A DNA stretch of 26,796 nucleotides from a virus: IMG/VR virus record IMGVR_UViG_3300005663_001170, positions 1-26,796 of that record; one strand, 5' to 3'. A program made the position numbers and the translations under genes. Positions 7,387 through 14,238 of the stretch are shown in pieces. The notes below the pieces were generated by a model. The model saw only the letters and a program-made list of their open reading frames with translations, did not search any database and was not told where the DNA came from. Within the stretch, counting starts at the first letter, position 1, and every line of letters begins with the position of its first letter.

Positions 7387-8651
7387 TGAAAGAATTGATT
7401 GATTATAAATTAACCCCTGAGAAACTTATTCAAAGGCGCGTTAATAACGAAGAAGGAATTGACTCTGCTATATTTGAAGGTACTATTAAGAATTACACAG
7501 GTAAGGAAAAAATAGTAAAATATAAAAATATAGATGAAGAATTAAGATCTTTTGTTGTACCAGCGGGTAAATTGTGGAATCGAAAATGTGCTCAATACAA
7601 TGAATTTTGGAATCGAATTGAAGATCAACTTAAACTTGTAAAAGATCAAATAGACAGAAAAGTAAACATTGAACAATTTCCGGATGATTATTATACCTTA
7701 ATTGATATAATGAGAATTGATATTACAAGACGCAGAATTCAGGAAATGGATTACACCGGTGAAATGACAAACGAGATTACAAATGTTAACTATTCAAAAA
7801 CAGTCGGACTTAACGAATTCAGAGATTATACCGGAGCTTTCAAAACTATGCATGCTACAAACGACACTGTACCAATGATAGAACAGAAAACCGGAGAAAC
7901 TGGTTCCGTTGAAATGGCTTTACAGGCATTAGGGCATCAAAGATCCCTTGAAGATGAATTATACAATTTAGATATTTATTCGCTCGAAAAAGTTAATAGA
8001 GCAGTCACAAGAGCGCATGTCGGTTGGAGAAACGATCAATGTTTAGGAATGCTGATTGCTTTAACCGCAGCGAATGCCTGGGCAGCAAGACAGCAACAGC
8101 CCGCAATAAATATCGCAGGACAGACAGCCGAAGAAAATATATATCAGACTCTTGATACAGCAATCGAAAGACTGATTAACTTAAACGATCCGCAGACAGA
8201 ACAACCGATCGATGCTCCAAAATTAGTATTAGCTTGTAGACCTAACGACGTGAGACGAATCAACAAAGCTATAAACGGAGTAATAAATCTATACAGAGGT
8301 CAGCCTTCAAATTATGCTGCACTAACAGACATAACAGAAATATGGCCCTACAGAGGGGACGTATTTTATCGCGGACCTGATAGAATCGTATACGACGGAA
8401 TTGCAGAAAACACAGCTTATTTATTTGTACCTGGTTCCGCAGGATCTCCATTCTGGACTTTGGTTAAACGTCAGTTAACACAGGAAATCGGTAGAGGCTC
8501 TGTATTACAACTATCCAGGGAACAAAGAGCTTGGTATTTTGTACAGACTCAATACGCGAAAGAATTCTTGGGAGAAACAGACGGTTGCGCAAATGGAACA
8601 GGTTTTGTAATAGAAATTACATTACCAGATTCAGGTGCAGACGAAACTTAA
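7386..8651 (+). CDS. Major capsid protein
   Basis: A 421-residue protein with the position (after protease-scaffold and decoration protein, before a terminator) and size of an HK97-fold major capsid protein. Most of the N-terminal 120 residues are charged and helical, fitting an N-arm or delta-like domain. The middle has MIEQKTGETGSVEMALQALG, like an E-loop followed by the spine helix, and the C-terminal half has the alternating helices and strands of the P and A domains (TAANAWAARQQ; APKLVLACRPNDVRRI; YFVQTQYAKEFLG). It builds the icosahedral shell. No fold signature is decisive from sequence alone, so the fold is inferred. It is the last gene before the rho-independent terminator. Confidence 0.8.
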   Translation: MKELIDYKLTPEKLIQRRVNNEEGIDSAIFEGTIKNYTGKEKIVKYKNIDEELRSFVVPAGKLWNRKCAQYNEFWNRIEDQLKLVKDQIDRKVNIEQFPDDYYTLIDIMRIDITRRRIQEMDYTGEMTNEITNVNYSKTVGLNEFRDYTGAFKTMHATNDTVPMIEQKTGETGSVEMALQALGHQRSLEDELYNLDIYSLEKVNRAVTRAHVGWRNDQCLGMLIALTAANAWAARQQQPAINIAGQTAEENIYQTLDTAIERLINLNDPQTEQPIDAPKLVLACRPNDVRRINKAINGVINLYRGQPSNYAALTDITEIWPYRGDVFYRGPDRIVYDGIAENTAYLFVPGSAGSPFWTLVKRQLTQEIGRGSVLQLSREQRAWYFVQTQYAKEFLGETDGCANGTGFVIEITLPDSGADET

Positions 8652-8692
8652 AATAACAAGTTTATTAGAAGCATAAACTTTTTTTCCAAACG

Positions 8693-8719
8693 GGGGCTTG
8701 AAATATAGCCCCTTTTTTT
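8693..8719 (+). terminator. Rho-independent terminator after the capsid gene
   Basis: GGGGCT (8693-8698) pairs perfectly with AGCCCC (8707-8712) around the 8-base loop TGAAATAT, followed by seven T residues (8713-8719). It closes the head-shell operon and insulates it from the accessory cassette. Confidence 0.9.
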
Positions 8720-8726
8720 ATATAGT
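8698..8726 (+). promoter_or_regulatory. Promoter of the glycan-modification cassette, overlapping the terminator
   Basis: TTGAAA (8698-8703) and TATAGT (8721-8726) are separated by exactly 17 bases, a near-consensus sigma70-type promoter. The -35 begins at the last stem base of the preceding terminator hairpin and otherwise occupies its loop. The predicted start site (about 8732-8734) coincides with the ATG of the first glycosyltransferase at 8732, and no Shine-Dalgarno site precedes that ATG, so the transcript may be leaderless. Confidence 0.6.
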
Positions 8727-8731
8727 AGACC

Positions 8732-9448
8732 ATGCAAATAATCACAGTACAATTTAATTATCCGGACAGATCAAATTATAAAATCCTTTTAGATGTATTC
8801 AGATATTCTTGTCAGAAATATATGCCAAAAGTTAAATTCAATTCAATTTGTATTGAGGCCCCGGAAAATAAAACAGGCCGGGCCCTTAACTTTAATTACA
8901 ATACAATCAAGTTGGAAAAGTGGGTACAGTTTTTAGAATCAACAAAGGATGATAATGTAATATTGGCTGATTGTGATATGATAGCAATAAGATCCGCCGA
9001 GCATGCTTTTAAATTTGATTTTGATATAGCATATACAGAACGTACCAGGATTAAAAGAATACCCAATAACGGCGGTATTATGTTTGTAAAAGTCAACCAC
9101 AAGTCGGTAAACTTTTTTAAGGAAATGCTTAAAATAAATATCAAGATGCTACACGATAGCAGATTCCATCAATTATGGCGGAGTAAATATGCAGGAATGA
9201 ATCAAGCCGCTTTTGGATATATGACAGAAACGTATAGGGATAAAATAAATCTACATAAATTTAAGACGATAGAATTTAATGCTGTTGATTGTGACTGGCC
9301 GAGCATAAACGATAAAACCATATTCGTACATTGTAAATCCAAATTAAGAAAAATGATACTGAAGGAAAATCCAGGCCGACCGGAATATAAAAAAGCCGCT
9401 ACTTTGTGGTACGGATTACATAAGGAAATGGTAAATAAGAAAAAATAA
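8732..9448 (+). CDS. GT-A-fold glycosyltransferase, copy 1
   Basis: A 238-residue enzyme of the nucleotide-diphospho-sugar transferase type, likely cytoplasmic (no signal peptide or membrane segment). After an opening strand MQIITVQF, the metal-binding DxD is D80-C-D82 at the end of a hydrophobic strand (VILADCDM). NNGG at 112-115 and YAGMNQAAFGYM at 153-164 form the acceptor/donor loops, and FVHCKSKLR near 198-206 supplies a late His as in GT8-like enzymes. The donor sugar and acceptor cannot be told. It is the first gene of the accessory cassette, with its own promoter and no ribosome-binding site. It is a clear paralogue of the protein encoded at 12910-13716 and a more distant one of that at 9668-10339. 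Confidence 0.75.
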   Translation: MQIITVQFNYPDRSNYKILLDVFRYSCQKYMPKVKFNSICIEAPENKTGRALNFNYNTIKLEKWVQFLESTKDDNVILADCDMIAIRSAEHAFKFDFDIAYTERTRIKRIPNNGGIMFVKVNHKSVNFFKEMLKINIKMLHDSRFHQLWRSKYAGMNQAAFGYMTETYRDKINLHKFKTIEFNAVDCDWPSINDKTIFVHCKSKLRKMILKENPGRPEYKKAATLWYGLHKEMVNKKK

Positions 9449-9461
9449 AGGAGAAATAGAA

Positions 9462-9659
9462 ATGGAAAAAGGTATATGTGAACATTGCAATTTTTGGATC
9501 GATAGATATGGATTTAGGGGTGAAGAACTTAGAATTGATGCGGAATGTAGAAAAAACGCACCTAGAAATATAAGAGAAAACGATCCGGAACACAAAAGAA
9601 TATTTCCAGTAACTAATTGTAATGATTTATGTGGAGATTGGGAAAAAATAAAGCAATAG
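9462..9659 (+). CDS. Small cysteine-rich phage protein (probable zinc binder)
   Basis: A 65-residue protein, ATG 9462 preceded by AAAGGAG. The cysteines C6-xx-C9, C29, C53 and C57, with CEHCNFW at the start and LCGDWE at the end, match a widespread small family in phage and prophage genomes with the layout CxxCxxW...C...P...CGxWE. Four of the cysteines probably hold a zinc ion. Its function is unknown; members commonly sit among structural genes. Here it lies between two glycosyltransferases, 13 bases after the first and 8 before the second. Confidence 0.65.
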   Translation: MEKGICEHCNFWIDRYGFRGEELRIDAECRKNAPRNIRENDPEHKRIFPVTNCNDLCGDWEKIKQ

Positions 9660-9667
9660 GTAATAAA

Positions 9668-10339
9668 GTGAAACTAATTACGGTATACTTTGCAAGAAGC
9701 AGAAACTATAAAAACTTTTTAACAGTATGGTTAAAATCTGCAAAAAAAATAATGCCTAATATTGATATAAAAGTAATAAAACCCAAACAGTCAAAATGTA
9801 TAGATCATAAAAGAGATACAGCCATAGCATTTAATGAAGCCGCTTATTATGCCCTTAAAAGCAAAGAGCCGTTAATCATAACCGATGTTGATATGATGTT
9901 TATGAATCCGGTTGATACAATCCTGGACCGCAAATTTGACATAGCTATAACTGTAAGAAAATACAGAGCAAAATATAATACCGGATTATGGATTTATAAA
10001 CCATCAAAAAGGTCAAGAAAGTTTGTACATAGTTGGATACAAAATACAAAATGGATTGTAGAGAATTTTAATAAGTGTACTGAACTAATTGGTACTCATG
10101 GCGGAATAGATCAAGCTTCGTTATGGATGACAATAAACAAAATACAAAATATAAATATTCTTGAATTGCCCTGTCAGGTATGGAATGCATGTCAAACGGA
10201 ATGGGAAAAAGTTGATAGACATACTAAGATAATACACGTAAAATCAAAATTAAGATTAACAGCAACCGGTCGGAATGAAGTACCGGAAAATATGCAATAT
10301 TTAAAACCGTTAATAAAAAAATGGAGATCTTATTTATAG
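9668..10339 (+). CDS. GT-A-fold glycosyltransferase, copy 2
   Basis: The start is set at GTG 9668, not at the upstream in-frame ATG 9629 that lies inside the previous gene: from GTG the protein begins (M)KLITVYFARSRNYK, aligning with the openings of the two paralogues (MQIITVQF..., MKIVSVQF...). The 223-residue enzyme has D73-V-D75-M after a hydrophobic strand (LIITDVDM), NTGLWIYK in the position of the NNGG loop, GGIDQASLW in the position of GMNQAAFGY, and IIHVKSKLR near the C-terminus. It has diverged further than copies 1 and 3, so it probably uses a different donor or acceptor. The final TAG is followed by GGGG, which serves the next gene. Confidence 0.75.
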   Translation: MKLITVYFARSRNYKNFLTVWLKSAKKIMPNIDIKVIKPKQSKCIDHKRDTAIAFNEAAYYALKSKEPLIITDVDMMFMNPVDTILDRKFDIAITVRKYRAKYNTGLWIYKPSKRSRKFVHSWIQNTKWIVENFNKCTELIGTHGGIDQASLWMTINKIQNINILELPCQVWNACQTEWEKVDRHTKIIHVKSKLRLTATGRNEVPENMQYLKPLIKKWRSYL

Positions 10340-10347
10340 GGGGAAAA

Positions 10348-10893
10348 ATGAAAGGACATTGTTATTGGTTAACAGGACTTCCATGTTCAGGGAAAACAAC
10401 TATAATAAATGAGCTCGGAGCAATTTTAAATGGTGCCAGCGTACAGCATCACATTTTAGACGGAGATGTTTTTAGAAAGAATATCACAAACCATTTAAGC
10501 TTTAGCAATGAGGACAGGCGAAGAAATTTGTTAATAGCTGCTAATATAGCTAAAATATTAATACTCCATGATATAATTGTTTTGTGTGCATTTATATCCC
10601 CTTTTGTATCTGTAAGAAAAGAAGTAGAAAAAATCATCGGCGAAGAAAATTACACAGAAATATATATTGAGGCAAGCAGGGAAACTTGTATTAAAAGAGA
10701 TGTGAAAGGAATGTGGAAAAAAGCTTTAAACGGAGACCTGCACGCATTTACAGGAGTCGGAAGTGTTTACGAAATGCCACTAAATTCAATAACTATAAAT
10801 ACGGAAAAGAAAAAAGTTTTTGAATCTGTTTCAGAATTAAAAAAAATAATAGAAGGATCTGGTAAATCGTGGGTTCCAACATATCAAATATAG
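10348..10893 (+). CDS. cysC: Adenylyl-sulfate (APS) kinase
   Basis: Phosphorylates adenosine 5'-phosphosulfate at the 3' position to make PAPS, the universal sulfate donor. The start is ATG 10348, preceded by AGGGGG; an upstream ATG at 10321 lies inside the previous gene. In 181 residues the family motifs appear in order: P-loop GLPCSGKTT (10-18), LDGDVFRKNI (37-46), FSNEDRRRN (52-60), CAFISPF (80-86, Ser84 matching the reactive serine position of E. coli CysC), DVKGMWKKA (118-126) and FTGVGSVYE (134-142). All known active-site segments are kept, so it should be active. It stands alone: no ATP sulfurylase (sat or cysDN) or PAPS reductase is nearby, so APS must come from the host. The sulfotransferase at 12338 is the obvious consumer. 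Confidence 0.93.
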   Translation: MKGHCYWLTGLPCSGKTTIINELGAILNGASVQHHILDGDVFRKNITNHLSFSNEDRRRNLLIAANIAKILILHDIIVLCAFISPFVSVRKEVEKIIGEENYTEIYIEASRETCIKRDVKGMWKKALNGDLHAFTGVGSVYEMPLNSITINTEKKKVFESVSELKKIIEGSGKSWVPTYQI

Positions 10894-10959
10894 GATGGCA
10901 TGATTACCGAGTGTAAATAAATGTGTGTATGACCCAAGTCTATATTTTAGGGGGTAAGA

Positions 10960-11118
10960 ATGGCGCTCAATAAATGTGAAGTATGTTATAATAATATATA
11001 CAGAGAAGATCTTTGTAAAAACTGCAAAGAGCTATTGAAAAAAATGATTAAAAGTAAAACGTTAAAAGATGAATATAGACCACTTATAAACGGGAGTTAT
11101 TATGATAGTACCCGCTGA
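10960..11118 (+). CDS. Small zinc-ribbon protein (52 aa)
   Basis: A short frame starting at ATG 10960 with the strong Shine-Dalgarno AGGGGG about six bases upstream, ending at TGA 11116-11118 inside the next gene. The 52-residue product has two CxxC knuckles, C6-EV-C9 and C19-KN-C22, then a lysine-rich helix (KELLKKMIKSKTLKDEY), so it is probably a zinc ribbon with a nucleic-acid or protein-binding tail. The 66 bases between the APS kinase and this gene hold no other signal I can support. Its role in the cassette is unknown. Confidence 0.6.
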   Translation: MALNKCEVCYNNIYREDLCKNCKELLKKMIKSKTLKDEYRPLINGSYYDSTR

Positions 11119-11704
11119 ATGTATAAAATGGATAAATCTTCAAAGAACTAAATATAAAAATCCTATCAATCAATTTAAAGATCAAATACAAAAAGAATAT
11201 CTTGAAATGAGAGAATATTTACCGACCAGCGTTGAGTCAATACTCGACATAGGTTGCGGGCTCGCAGGAATAGATATTTTACTTTCAAAGCATTATGGGA
11301 AACCAGAATTATTCTTAATGGATAATAGTGAAGTAAATGGACAAGTTGTTTATGGATATGATAGACGCCGGTCATTCTATTCTTCATTTGAAGCAACAGA
11401 AGCACTTCTAAAAGCTAATTATATTGAAAATTATAATCTTATTGATATAAAAGAAAAAAGATTACCGGTCTTTAAAAAAATAGATCTTGTAATATCATTA
11501 TTATCATGTGGTTATCATTACCCTGTTACTGAATATCTGGAATATATAAATACAATATTATCTGAAAATGGAACTTTGATTATTGATATAAGGGAATTGA
11601 CAGATGGTATTGAAGTTGTACAAAAAGTATTTCCGAAAATAAAAGAAATCAGTTATTATAATAAATCAATAAGAATATGTGCGAGGCGAAATGAGAAGAA
11701 TTAG
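11102..11704 (+). CDS. Class I SAM-dependent methyltransferase, copy A
   Basis: A 200-residue Rossmann-type methyltransferase. Motif I is SILDIGCGLAGID (46-58); LFLMDNSE (70-77) carries the acidic residue that binds the ribose of SAM; IDLVISLLSCGYHYPV and the strand GTLIIDIREL complete the fold. The substrate is not evident; small enzymes of this shape methylate sugars, lipids and small molecules. It begins inside the preceding zinc-ribbon gene (17-base overlap) with GGGAG ahead of its ATG, and its end overlaps the next methyltransferase by 14 bases. Its place between an APS kinase and a sulfotransferase points to glycan or small-molecule tailoring rather than DNA methylation, and there is no (D/N)PPY motif. 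Confidence 0.8.
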   Translation: MIVPAECIKWINLQRTKYKNPINQFKDQIQKEYLEMREYLPTSVESILDIGCGLAGIDILLSKHYGKPELFLMDNSEVNGQVVYGYDRRRSFYSSFEATEALLKANYIENYNLIDIKEKRLPVFKKIDLVISLLSCGYHYPVTEYLEYINTILSENGTLIIDIRELTDGIEVVQKVFPKIKEISYYNKSIRICARRNEKN

Positions 11705-12338
11705 ACGAATGATAGGAAAGCGAAGAAATTTAAATAGACCGGGAGTTAGTTTACCAGAATATTTTAAGTACAAAAAAAGAAAGGGCAGCAAGCGTAAAAG
11801 ATGGGATGCTATATTGTCAAGACTGCCTGCTAACATGCCCCTACTTGGTGTCGAGATAGGCATATTAAACGGTAATACGTCACATAGGATATTAAGACAA
11901 AGACCGTTATTAAAACTTTATATGGTCGATCCCTGGATTTCCCCGGAAGAAGGATCAAGTTATTTTAAAACGGGTGATGATAATGCACGTAAGCCAGCAC
12001 AAGAACATGAAAAAGCATATATATTGACATTAAAGAGGGTAGAGTTTGCAGGTGATAGGGCTATGATTATGAGGATGTTTTCACATGAAGCAGAGCAGAA
12101 AATAGAAGATGGTTTGCTTGATTTTGTTTTTATCGACGGTGATCATTCATATATCGGAGTAAGTAAAGATATAAAATTGTGGCTTCCAAAAATTAAAAAA
12201 GGCGGATGGATCGGCGGCCATGATTATCACCATGAAACAAGACCTAATCTTCAGGGTGTAACAGTTGCTGTTGACGAAGTTTTTGCAAAGAGCAAAATTG
12301 AAATAGACGATAATCATACTTGGTTTGTGAGAATATAA
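11691..12338 (+). CDS. Class I SAM-dependent methyltransferase, copy B (Methyltransf_24 type)
   Basis: The start is ATG 11691, preceded by GAGG; a GTG at 11679 would add four residues. The first 40 residues are very basic. In 215 residues, VEIGILNGNTS (54-64) is motif I, YMVDPW (77-82) the SAM ribose site, FIDGDHSYIGVSKDI (147-161) the hallmark of the TylF/CmcI-like Methyltransf_24 group, and GGWIGGHDYHH (171-181) adds acidic/His residues that in relatives bind a divalent metal for catalysis. Members O-methylate sugars and other hydroxyl groups. It is unrelated in sequence detail to copy A, so two different methylations are likely. The TAA overlaps the next ATG (TAATG). Confidence 0.82.
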   Translation: MRRIRRMIGKRRNLNRPGVSLPEYFKYKKRKGSKRKRWDAILSRLPANMPLLGVEIGILNGNTSHRILRQRPLLKLYMVDPWISPEEGSSYFKTGDDNARKPAQEHEKAYILTLKRVEFAGDRAMIMRMFSHEAEQKIEDGLLDFVFIDGDHSYIGVSKDIKLWLPKIKKGGWIGGHDYHHETRPNLQGVTVAVDEVFAKSKIEIDDNHTWFVRI

Positions 12339-12913
12339 TGATAGTAATGATACTTGGAATGTCAAAAAGCGGTACAACACTGGCAGCAAGAACGCTGGAT
12401 GCTGCAGGAATAAACTTTAGTCCAGAAAAAAAGCGGGCTGATTATCCTTCCTGCCCTTATGAGAATTTGGAAGGTTGCAGAATATGCATGGAACAGATTG
12501 AGATAGATAGAAAAAAATCTTTATATTACCCAACTAAAATAAAAGATAGCACAAGAATTGTCTCTTATATAAAAATGAGATCAAAGCAGGATAGAAATTG
12601 GGGGTTTAAATTTCCTTACCTTACTTTTGTATATCATATATGGAAGAAATATTTACCGGAAGACCATATTGCAATAGCATTAAAAAGAACTCTGGAAGGA
12701 TTATTATGGCATTATAGTAAAAAAGGAAAAATAATATTAACGGAAAATAAAAAACAAACAATATTAAACATACAAGAGAAATATAATAACCTTATAGATA
12801 ATTATGGAATACCTGTGATACAATTTGAGGACTTTATTAATAAAGGGCCAATAGTACTAGAAAAAATAATCGGTCGTAAATTGCCAGATGTGAGGGATGG
12901 GAAAAAACATTGA
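12338..12913 (+). CDS. Sulfotransferase-like protein (PAPS-dependent)
   Basis: Predicted to transfer sulfate from PAPS to a hydroxyl or amine of a glycan. The start ATG 12338 overlaps the previous stop; a TTG at 12320 is less likely. In 191 residues, GMSKSGTT (7-14) is the 5'-phosphosulfate-binding loop, in the variant used by sulfotransferases rather than a kinase P-loop. KFPYLTFVYHIWKKYLP and IAIALKRTLEGLLWHYS (112-127) sit where the 3'-phosphate-binding Arg and Ser segment lies, and VIQFEDFINKGPIVLEKIIG (160-179) matches the usual family C-terminus (YExF...P...L..I..F.G). It is shorter than typical 250-300-residue members, so the acceptor lid is small. The APS kinase 1.4 kb upstream supplies its co-substrate. 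Confidence 0.75.
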   Translation: MIVMILGMSKSGTTLAARTLDAAGINFSPEKKRADYPSCPYENLEGCRICMEQIEIDRKKSLYYPTKIKDSTRIVSYIKMRSKQDRNWGFKFPYLTFVYHIWKKYLPEDHIAIALKRTLEGLLWHYSKKGKIILTENKKQTILNIQEKYNNLIDNYGIPVIQFEDFINKGPIVLEKIIGRKLPDVRDGKKH

Positions 12914-13716
12914 AAATAGTTAGTGTACAATTTGATTATGGCGGATTACAAAGTTATAAAAAATTATCGCAGGTTTTTGCTTATAGCGTAAAAAAGAATT
13001 GTCCGGATGCAGATTTAGAATTAATAAATGCAAAACCACCAGAAATAAAAAGGAAAATCAGAAGTAAAAGCTTTGCAACTAATACTTTAAAAATAAAATT
13101 ATGGCTTAATGCATTAAGAAGTACGACGGACGATGTTGTATTTATGGATTGTGATATGATTGTTCTTAAAGATATATCATCAGCTTTTAAAAATGATTTT
13201 GATATTGGATATACGAAAAGAACCGGATCGAGAATTCCTTATAATGGCGGTGTTGTATTTGTTAAAAATACCCCGGAAGCTATAAAGTTTATTGAGCACT
13301 GGAAAGAAATAAACGACAAAATGTATAATGATTATACTTTCCATCATACATATAGAAATAAATACGCAGGAATGAATCAAGCGGCGTTCGGTTATATAAT
13401 GGAAACCGGAGGATATAAGACAAAATTAAAAAAGTTTAGTTGTGATATATGGAATGCATGTGTAGAAAATTGGCCGAAAATAAATGATGAAACACGAATT
13501 GTACATATTAAAGGGGCTTTGCGAAGATCCGTATTGATGAATAGATCAATAGCCGGGTGTAGGTTCAGACGTGCAATAATACTTTGGAGAAATTTAGCAA
13601 TAGAAGCAGGATTAATACACGCGCCGAAATTAGATGTTAATACAGCAACGCCAATAACACCCCACCCGCTTATAAGAAAAGTAAGAGGATTAAGAAGATC
13701 TCGAAGAAGGTATTGA
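12910..13716 (+). CDS. GT-A-fold glycosyltransferase, copy 3
   Basis: A TTG start at 12910 overlaps the previous TGA (TTGA); from it the protein opens MKIVSVQFDY, aligning with the other two copies. In 268 residues, D80-C-D82-M (same position as copy 1), YNGGVVFVK (111-119), KYAGMNQAAFGYIMET (151-166) and RIVHIKGALRR (196-206) are conserved. It shares KYAGMNQAAFGY exactly with copy 1 and extends about 30 residues further, with a Pro-containing, Arg-rich tail (RKVRGLRRSRRRY). It closes the accessory cassette; 30 bases later the connector genes resume with no terminator between, so its transcript may continue into them. Confidence 0.75.
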   Translation: MKIVSVQFDYGGLQSYKKLSQVFAYSVKKNCPDADLELINAKPPEIKRKIRSKSFATNTLKIKLWLNALRSTTDDVVFMDCDMIVLKDISSAFKNDFDIGYTKRTGSRIPYNGGVVFVKNTPEAIKFIEHWKEINDKMYNDYTFHHTYRNKYAGMNQAAFGYIMETGGYKTKLKKFSCDIWNACVENWPKINDETRIVHIKGALRRSVLMNRSIAGCRFRRAIILWRNLAIEAGLIHAPKLDVNTATPITPHPLIRKVRGLRRSRRRY

Positions 13717-13746
13717 TTAAAAATACTTATAGGAGTACTATGGATT

Positions 13747-14238
13747 ATGGCTACTACAACCGATATTAGAAATTTAAGAATTGACGTGAGTGATCCTCCG
13801 GATATAAATCATATAATATCCGTTGCAACAGATACGGATCTACCAACAAAACCAAAACATCAAACAGTATATTATATAACAGACACTGAAAGATATGTAC
13901 AAACTGAAAAGACGATTGACGCAAGTGCAGCCGATTATATAAACGTTGAATTGTTTTTATCTGACAGTAAGATTGAAAGTCTTATAGATGCTAGCGGTTA
14001 TGATAAGGCCCTGTACAAAGTCGTCAAACTTATTGCATCAAAACTTGGGAGTAAACTTCTACTTGTCAAAAATGCCAGTGGTGCAGAATCTATCGAATAT
14101 TTAAAACTTCTTGATTTATACAAATACTATAAAGGTATTGTCGCAGATTTTAAAGAAGAAGAAAAAGACAAAAGCAGTAATGATACTGGCAGATTAGGAC
14201 AGACAAGTTATACACAAATAGCCGGGGGCAATCTTTGA
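13747..14238 (+). CDS. Probable head-tail connector (adaptor) protein
   Basis: A 163-residue acidic protein whose position, first of the connector genes after the capsid block and accessory cassette, fits the adaptor that docks under the portal. It has a beta-rich first half (QTVYYITDTERYVQTEK) and a helical second half (SLIDASGYDKALYKVVKLIASKLGSKLLL, split here by a turn) as in gp6-like adaptors. An AGGAG lies 11 bases before ATG 13747; an out-of-frame ATG at 13740 opens only a nine-codon frame. The assignment rests on order and secondary-structure impression. Confidence 0.5.
   Translation: MATTTDIRNLRIDVSDPPDINHIISVATDTDLPTKPKHQTVYYITDTERYVQTEKTIDASAADYINVELFLSDSKIESLIDASGYDKALYKVVKLIASKLGSKLLLVKNASGAESIEYLKLLDLYKYYKGIVADFKEEEKDKSSNDTGRLGQTSYTQIAGGNL

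Noticed and set aside
9629-9667. Upstream ATG for glycosyltransferase copy 2
   Set aside because: It lies inside the previous gene and adds 13 residues absent from both paralogues; GTG 9668 aligns with their N-termini.
10321-10347. Upstream ATG for the APS kinase
   Set aside because: It overlaps the end of the previous gene, while ATG 10348 has an AGGGGG site and begins where APS kinases begin.
8732-13716. Reading the cassette as a DNA-modification system (glucosylated or hypermodified bases)
   Set aside because: No nucleotide-biosynthesis or base-hypermodifying enzyme and no DNA methyltransferase motif is present; APS kinase with a sulfotransferase points to sulfation of glycan or protein instead, though the target is not proven.
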